A DNA stretch of 64,000 nt. Source: Thalassotalea euphylliae (GTDB taxonomy: Bacteria > Pseudomonadota > Gammaproteobacteria > Enterobacterales > Alteromonadaceae). The notes beneath the pieces are model-generated. The model had not been told where the DNA came from. It ran no database searches and saw nothing but the letters and a program-made list of their open reading frames with translations. Position 1 is the first letter of the stretch. Every line of letters starts with the position of its first letter. The DNA lies in NCBI RefSeq assembly GCF_003390375.1, contig NZ_QUOT01000001.1, positions 2,790,001 through 2,854,000 of the forward strand, read 5' to 3'. Positions 61,303 to 64,000 of the stretch are shown here, in pieces. Position numbers and translations under genes: made by a program.

Positions 61303-61563
61303 ATGGCAGTAAAAATTGAAATTTACACGAAAGGTTATTGTCCTTACTGTAGCCGAGCTAAATCATTGCTTGATTACAAAGAAGTAGAATACACAGAATT
61401 TCGCATTGATAAGCAACGCGAATTGCGTGATGTGATGATCAAGCGTGCTGACGGTGGTAGCACTGTCCCTCAAATTTTCATTAACGACAAGCATATTGGC
61501 GGCTGTGATGACTTAGTGGCATTAGAGTACGCGAAGAAATTGGACGCTTTACTTGAAAAGTAA
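61303..61563 (+). CDS. grxC: Glutaredoxin 3
   Basis: An 86-residue dithiol glutaredoxin with active site CPYC (Cys13, Cys16), the cis-proline loop STVPQIFIND and the glutathione-binding GGCDDL. It reduces protein and glutathione mixed disulfides using glutathione. It lies 22 bp after yibN, with an AGAGG ribosome site. Confidence 0.96.
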   Translation: MAVKIEIYTKGYCPYCSRAKSLLDYKEVEYTEFRIDKQRELRDVMIKRADGGSTVPQIFINDKHIGGCDDLVALEYAKKLDALLEK

Positions 61564-61644
61564 GCTTGTCTAATACCAAAACAGATTTTAGTTAGAAAAC
61601 GCACAGTGAACCTTTCCGTGCAGTAAATTATAGGAATATTTCAA

Positions 61645-62130
61645 ATGGCTGATGAACATCAAAACCCAGCAGAGCAAGCGGCACCACAGTTCGCGATTCA
61701 ACGTGTTTACACTAAAGACATTTCTTTTGAAACGCCTAACTCTCCTGCTATTTTCCAAAAAGAATGGAAACCAGAAGTTAAGTTAGACATCGACACTCGC
61801 TCAAACAAGTTACATGATGAAACTTATGAAGTGGTTTTAGCAGTAACCGTAACGGCAACTGTTGAAGGTCAAACCGCGTTTTTAGCGGAAGTTCAGCAAG
61901 CGGGTATTTTCACTATTGGTAATATTGACGAAGGCCAATTAGCGCATATGATTGGTGCATTCTGCCCGAATACCTTATTCCCATATGCTCGTGAAACGAT
62001 TGCTAACCTAGTTAACCGTGGTTCATTCCCACAACTTAACTTAGCGCCAGTTAACTTCGATGCATTATTTGCTTCTTACTTGCAACAGCGTCAAGCACAA
62101 CAAGAAGCGGCGAGCACAGAAGCTCACTAG
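61645..62130 (+). CDS. secB: Protein-export chaperone SecB
   Basis: A 161-residue tetrameric cytoplasmic chaperone that keeps preproteins unfolded and hands them to SecA. The family blocks QRVYTKDISFETPNSPAIF (near the N-terminus) and GAFCPNTLFPYARETIANLV are intact. An acidic, Gln-rich tail follows. It sits 81 bp after grxC and 8 bp before gpsA. Confidence 0.97.
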   Translation: MADEHQNPAEQAAPQFAIQRVYTKDISFETPNSPAIFQKEWKPEVKLDIDTRSNKLHDETYEVVLAVTVTATVEGQTAFLAEVQQAGIFTIGNIDEGQLAHMIGAFCPNTLFPYARETIANLVNRGSFPQLNLAPVNFDALFASYLQQRQAQQEAASTEAH

Positions 62131-62138
62131 TTGAGGCG

Positions 62139-63146
62139 ATGACTGTGCAAACAGCCAAAATTTCTGTGATAGGGGCAGGGTCTTACGGCTCTGCCCTTGC
62201 TATATGTTTTGCCCGAAATGGCCACCCAACGGTGTTGTGGGGGCGAGATCAAGCGCAAATGCAAGCAATGGCATCTTCACGCAGCAACGAAAAGTATTTG
62301 CCTGGCAGCAAGTTTCCAGAAAGCTTAATTATCGAGCCCGACTTGGCTAGTGCAGTAAAGGCCAGCGATATAGTTTTAGTGGTGGTGCCAAGCCATGTTT
62401 TTGGCGACATGTTGCGCCAAGTTAAGCTGCACCTGAACGACAACGCTAAGCTAGCATGGGCAACTAAAGGGTTAGATCCTGACTCTGGCCACTTATTGCA
62501 AGAAGTAGCGCGCGATATTCTCGGCGATGATATTAGCCTTGGAGTGTTATCCGGGCCAACCTTTGCCAAAGAAATGGCTGCGGGCTTACCAACAGCTATT
62601 TCGTTGTCATCAACCGACGATAGTTTTGTGACTGAGCTTTCTGATTTGCTGCATTGTGAAAAGGCATTTCGAGTTTATAGCAATAACGACTTCATTGGTA
62701 TTCAGCTCGGTGGCGCAGTCAAGAATGTGATTGCCATTGGTGCTGGCATGGCTGATGGCATTGGCTTTGGCGCTAATGCTCGAACAGCGCTTATCACACG
62801 TGGTCTTGCTGAAATGACGCGCTTAGGGGCAACGTTGGGAGCCGAGCCTGCTACCTTTATGGGCATGGCTGGCTTAGGTGACTTGGTGTTAACCTGCACT
62901 GATAACCAATCGCGCAACCGTCGTTTTGGTTTAGCACTGGGACAGGGTAAAGATGTGGATACTGCGATGGCTGATATTGGCCAAGTGGTAGAAGGGTATC
63001 GCAATACCAAAGAAGTCTTTATGCTGGCGGAGCGACAAGGGGTTGAAATGCCAATTGTTGAGCAAGTGTACAAAGTGCTTTATCAAGGTAAACCCGCCTT
63101 AAAAGCAGCCTATGATTTACTTTCTCGCCAAAAGAAATTTGAGTAA
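62139..63146 (+). CDS. gpsA: NAD(P)H-dependent glycerol-3-phosphate dehydrogenase
   Basis: A 335-residue enzyme reducing dihydroxyacetone phosphate to glycerol-3-phosphate for phospholipid synthesis. The Rossmann motif is GAGSYGSALA, the catalytic Lys is in QLGGAVKNVIAIGAG, and the late block MAGLGDLVLTCTDNQSRNR is typical. It lies 8 bp after secB. A hairpin terminator begins inside its last codons. Confidence 0.97.
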   Translation: MTVQTAKISVIGAGSYGSALAICFARNGHPTVLWGRDQAQMQAMASSRSNEKYLPGSKFPESLIIEPDLASAVKASDIVLVVVPSHVFGDMLRQVKLHLNDNAKLAWATKGLDPDSGHLLQEVARDILGDDISLGVLSGPTFAKEMAAGLPTAISLSSTDDSFVTELSDLLHCEKAFRVYSNNDFIGIQLGGAVKNVIAIGAGMADGIGFGANARTALITRGLAEMTRLGATLGAEPATFMGMAGLGDLVLTCTDNQSRNRRFGLALGQGKDVDTAMADIGQVVEGYRNTKEVFMLAERQGVEMPIVEQVYKVLYQGKPALKAAYDLLSRQKKFE

Positions 63147-63170
63147 CAGCGTTTGCTGTTACTCTCTTTA
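63141..63170 (+). terminator. Terminator overlapping the gpsA stop codon
   Basis: GAGTAACAGC and GCTGTTACTC form a perfect 10-bp stem around GTTT, followed by TCTTTATC. The gpsA stop TAA (63144-63146) lies inside the left arm. It ends the yibN-gpsA series. Confidence 0.75.
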
Positions 63171-63231
63171 TCTTACTAACTCTTTCATTCAGCTTTCGTA
63201 TCTTTAACCACCTTTAGTCATTTAAAGCTGA

Positions 63232-63696
63232 CTAGATGCCATTAGCAAAATCAAGCTGACGCCAAGCTTCGTAAATAATCACTGCCGCAGAATTAGATAA
63301 ATTCATACTGCGACTGCCTGTGACCATAGGAATGCGAATTTTGTGCTCGTCGGGAATTTGATCACGCACGACATCAGGTAAACCTTTAGTTTCTGAGCCA
63401 AACATCACATAGTCACCTTGTTCAAAGGAAACTTGATGATGGTAACGTGTTGCCTTAGTGGTAATGGCGTATAAATTCTTGGGCTGTTCGCTAGCGAGAA
63501 ATGCATCAAAGTTTTCATGGCGCTTCAGGTTCGCAAATTCATGGTAATCAAGCCCAGCACGCTTTAGTCGCTTGTCTTCTATTGAAAAGCCTAGTGGCTC
63601 AATTAAGTGCAAACGGAACCCTGAATTAGCACATAGGCGAATAATATTACCAGTGTTTGGTGGAATCTCTGGCTGAAACAGCACAACATCTAACAT
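63232..63696 (-). CDS. trmL: tRNA (cytidine/uridine-34-2'-O)-methyltransferase TrmL
   Basis: A 154-residue SPOUT methyltransferase that 2'-O-methylates the wobble base of tRNA-Leu isoacceptors. The knot motifs are visible: PEIPPNTGNIIRLCAN, FGSETKGLP and the C-terminal SRSMNLSNSAAVIIYEAWRQ. The length is that of E. coli TrmL (YibK). It is convergent with gpsA. Confidence 0.96.
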   Translation of the reverse strand: MLDVVLFQPEIPPNTGNIIRLCANSGFRLHLIEPLGFSIEDKRLKRAGLDYHEFANLKRHENFDAFLASEQPKNLYAITTKATRYHHQVSFEQGDYVMFGSETKGLPDVVRDQIPDEHKIRIPMVTGSRSMNLSNSAAVIIYEAWRQLDFANGI

Positions 63697-63797
63697 AACA
63701 AATAATCAATAAGCGAATACTGCGACGCATTATATCGTTAATCCGCCGCTTAAGTTAATGGCTCGTTTTATTTAGCGTGTGCTTTAGCAAATTGGTA

Positions 63798-64000
63798 TTA
63801 GTTGCCTGTTTGCTCGAACCAGTTAAGGGTTTTAACAATACCATCAACACGGTATTCATCTAGCTCAAAAAAGATTTCATGGCGAGCGCCAGTAATGACT
63901 TCTGGTTTGCCATTGGGACATGACTGTGGGTGAGCTGCATGCAATGCGCGGCAAAAGTCATCCTGAGCACTGTTATCAACAACCGTATCACTGCCAGCTT
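63798..64000 (-). CDS. Lysophospholipase (PldB-like alpha/beta hydrolase), C-terminal part
   Basis: Only the last 67 codons are inside the window; the gene continues past the right edge. The visible end carries AGSDTVVDN, the region of the catalytic Asp, and ITGARHEIFFELDEYRVDGI with the catalytic His, as in monoacylglycerol lipase / PldB-type serine hydrolases. It ends LNWFEQTGN. The call is at family level. Confidence 0.75.
   Translation of the reverse strand, partial: AGSDTVVDNSAQDDFCRALHAAHPQSCPNGKPEVITGARHEIFFELDEYRVDGIVKTLNWFEQTGN

Overview
The window reads as chromosomal DNA of a marine gammaproteobacterium of the Alteromonadales, most likely Colwelliaceae (Colwellia or Thalassotalea type). 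The grounds are the moderate-to-low GC content, protein sequences typical of that group, and gene neighbourhoods shared with enteric bacteria: yihI-hemN, srkA-dsbA, gpmI-envC-yibQ and yibN-grxC-secB-gpsA. The genus is an inference. No phage, plasmid, transposase or CRISPR array was seen.

Region 1 (1-30 kb) is mostly core and housekeeping. It holds the start of a pitrilysin-type protease, an SRAP protein, tRNA-His, hemN with a short operon running back to yihI, and purU. In the 1 kb gap upstream of yihI lies a minus-strand CsrB/CsrC-type regulatory RNA, in the same place as E. coli csrC. Next come a chemoreceptor, a periplasmic peroxiredoxin-like protein, a 266-bp palindromic repeat element, hutG-hutF behind a HutC-like operator, fdhD with a molybdopterin oxidoreductase, ccoG-srkA-dsbA, an unrecognised propeller/SHOCT membrane protein, a tandem-OB SSB-like protein, a ketoacyl-ACP synthase III, dapE, an OlsF-like acyltransferase fusion, an LpxH-like phosphoesterase and tRNA-Arg.

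Region 2 (about 30-55 kb) is an exosortase A / PEP-CTERM accessory region. A minus-strand operon encodes a Tat-signal protein of unknown function, a PqqD-like peptide chaperone, an HprK-related kinase and a nucleotidyltransferase. Divergent from it are the PrsK/PrsR two-component system, GDP-mannose precursor genes (manC, manB), a WecB-WecC fusion making UDP-ManNAcA, two PrsT-like TPR lipoproteins flanking an FAD oxidase, and a PEP-CTERM substrate protein. On the opposite strand follow the exosortase-associated acyltransferase, PLP decarboxylase and acyl-CoA ligase. Sigma-54 promoter motifs precede both the PEP-CTERM protein and the Tat-signal protein. Because PrsR belongs to the sigma-54 activator family, the HprK/PqqD operon may be part of the same regulon. 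The exosortase itself is not in the window.

Region 3 (55-64 kb) returns to core genes: a patatin phospholipase, a trypsin-like protease, yibQ-envC-gpmI, yibN-grxC-secB-gpsA, trmL and the end of a PldB-like lysophospholipase. A second palindromic repeat element (280 bp) sits in the gpmI/yibN divergent promoter region.

The best candidates for new biology are the HprK-related kinase/PqqD/Tat-protein operon with its sigma-54 promoter, the FAD oxidase between two PrsT-like proteins, the WecB-WecC fusion, and the CsrC-position regulatory RNA.
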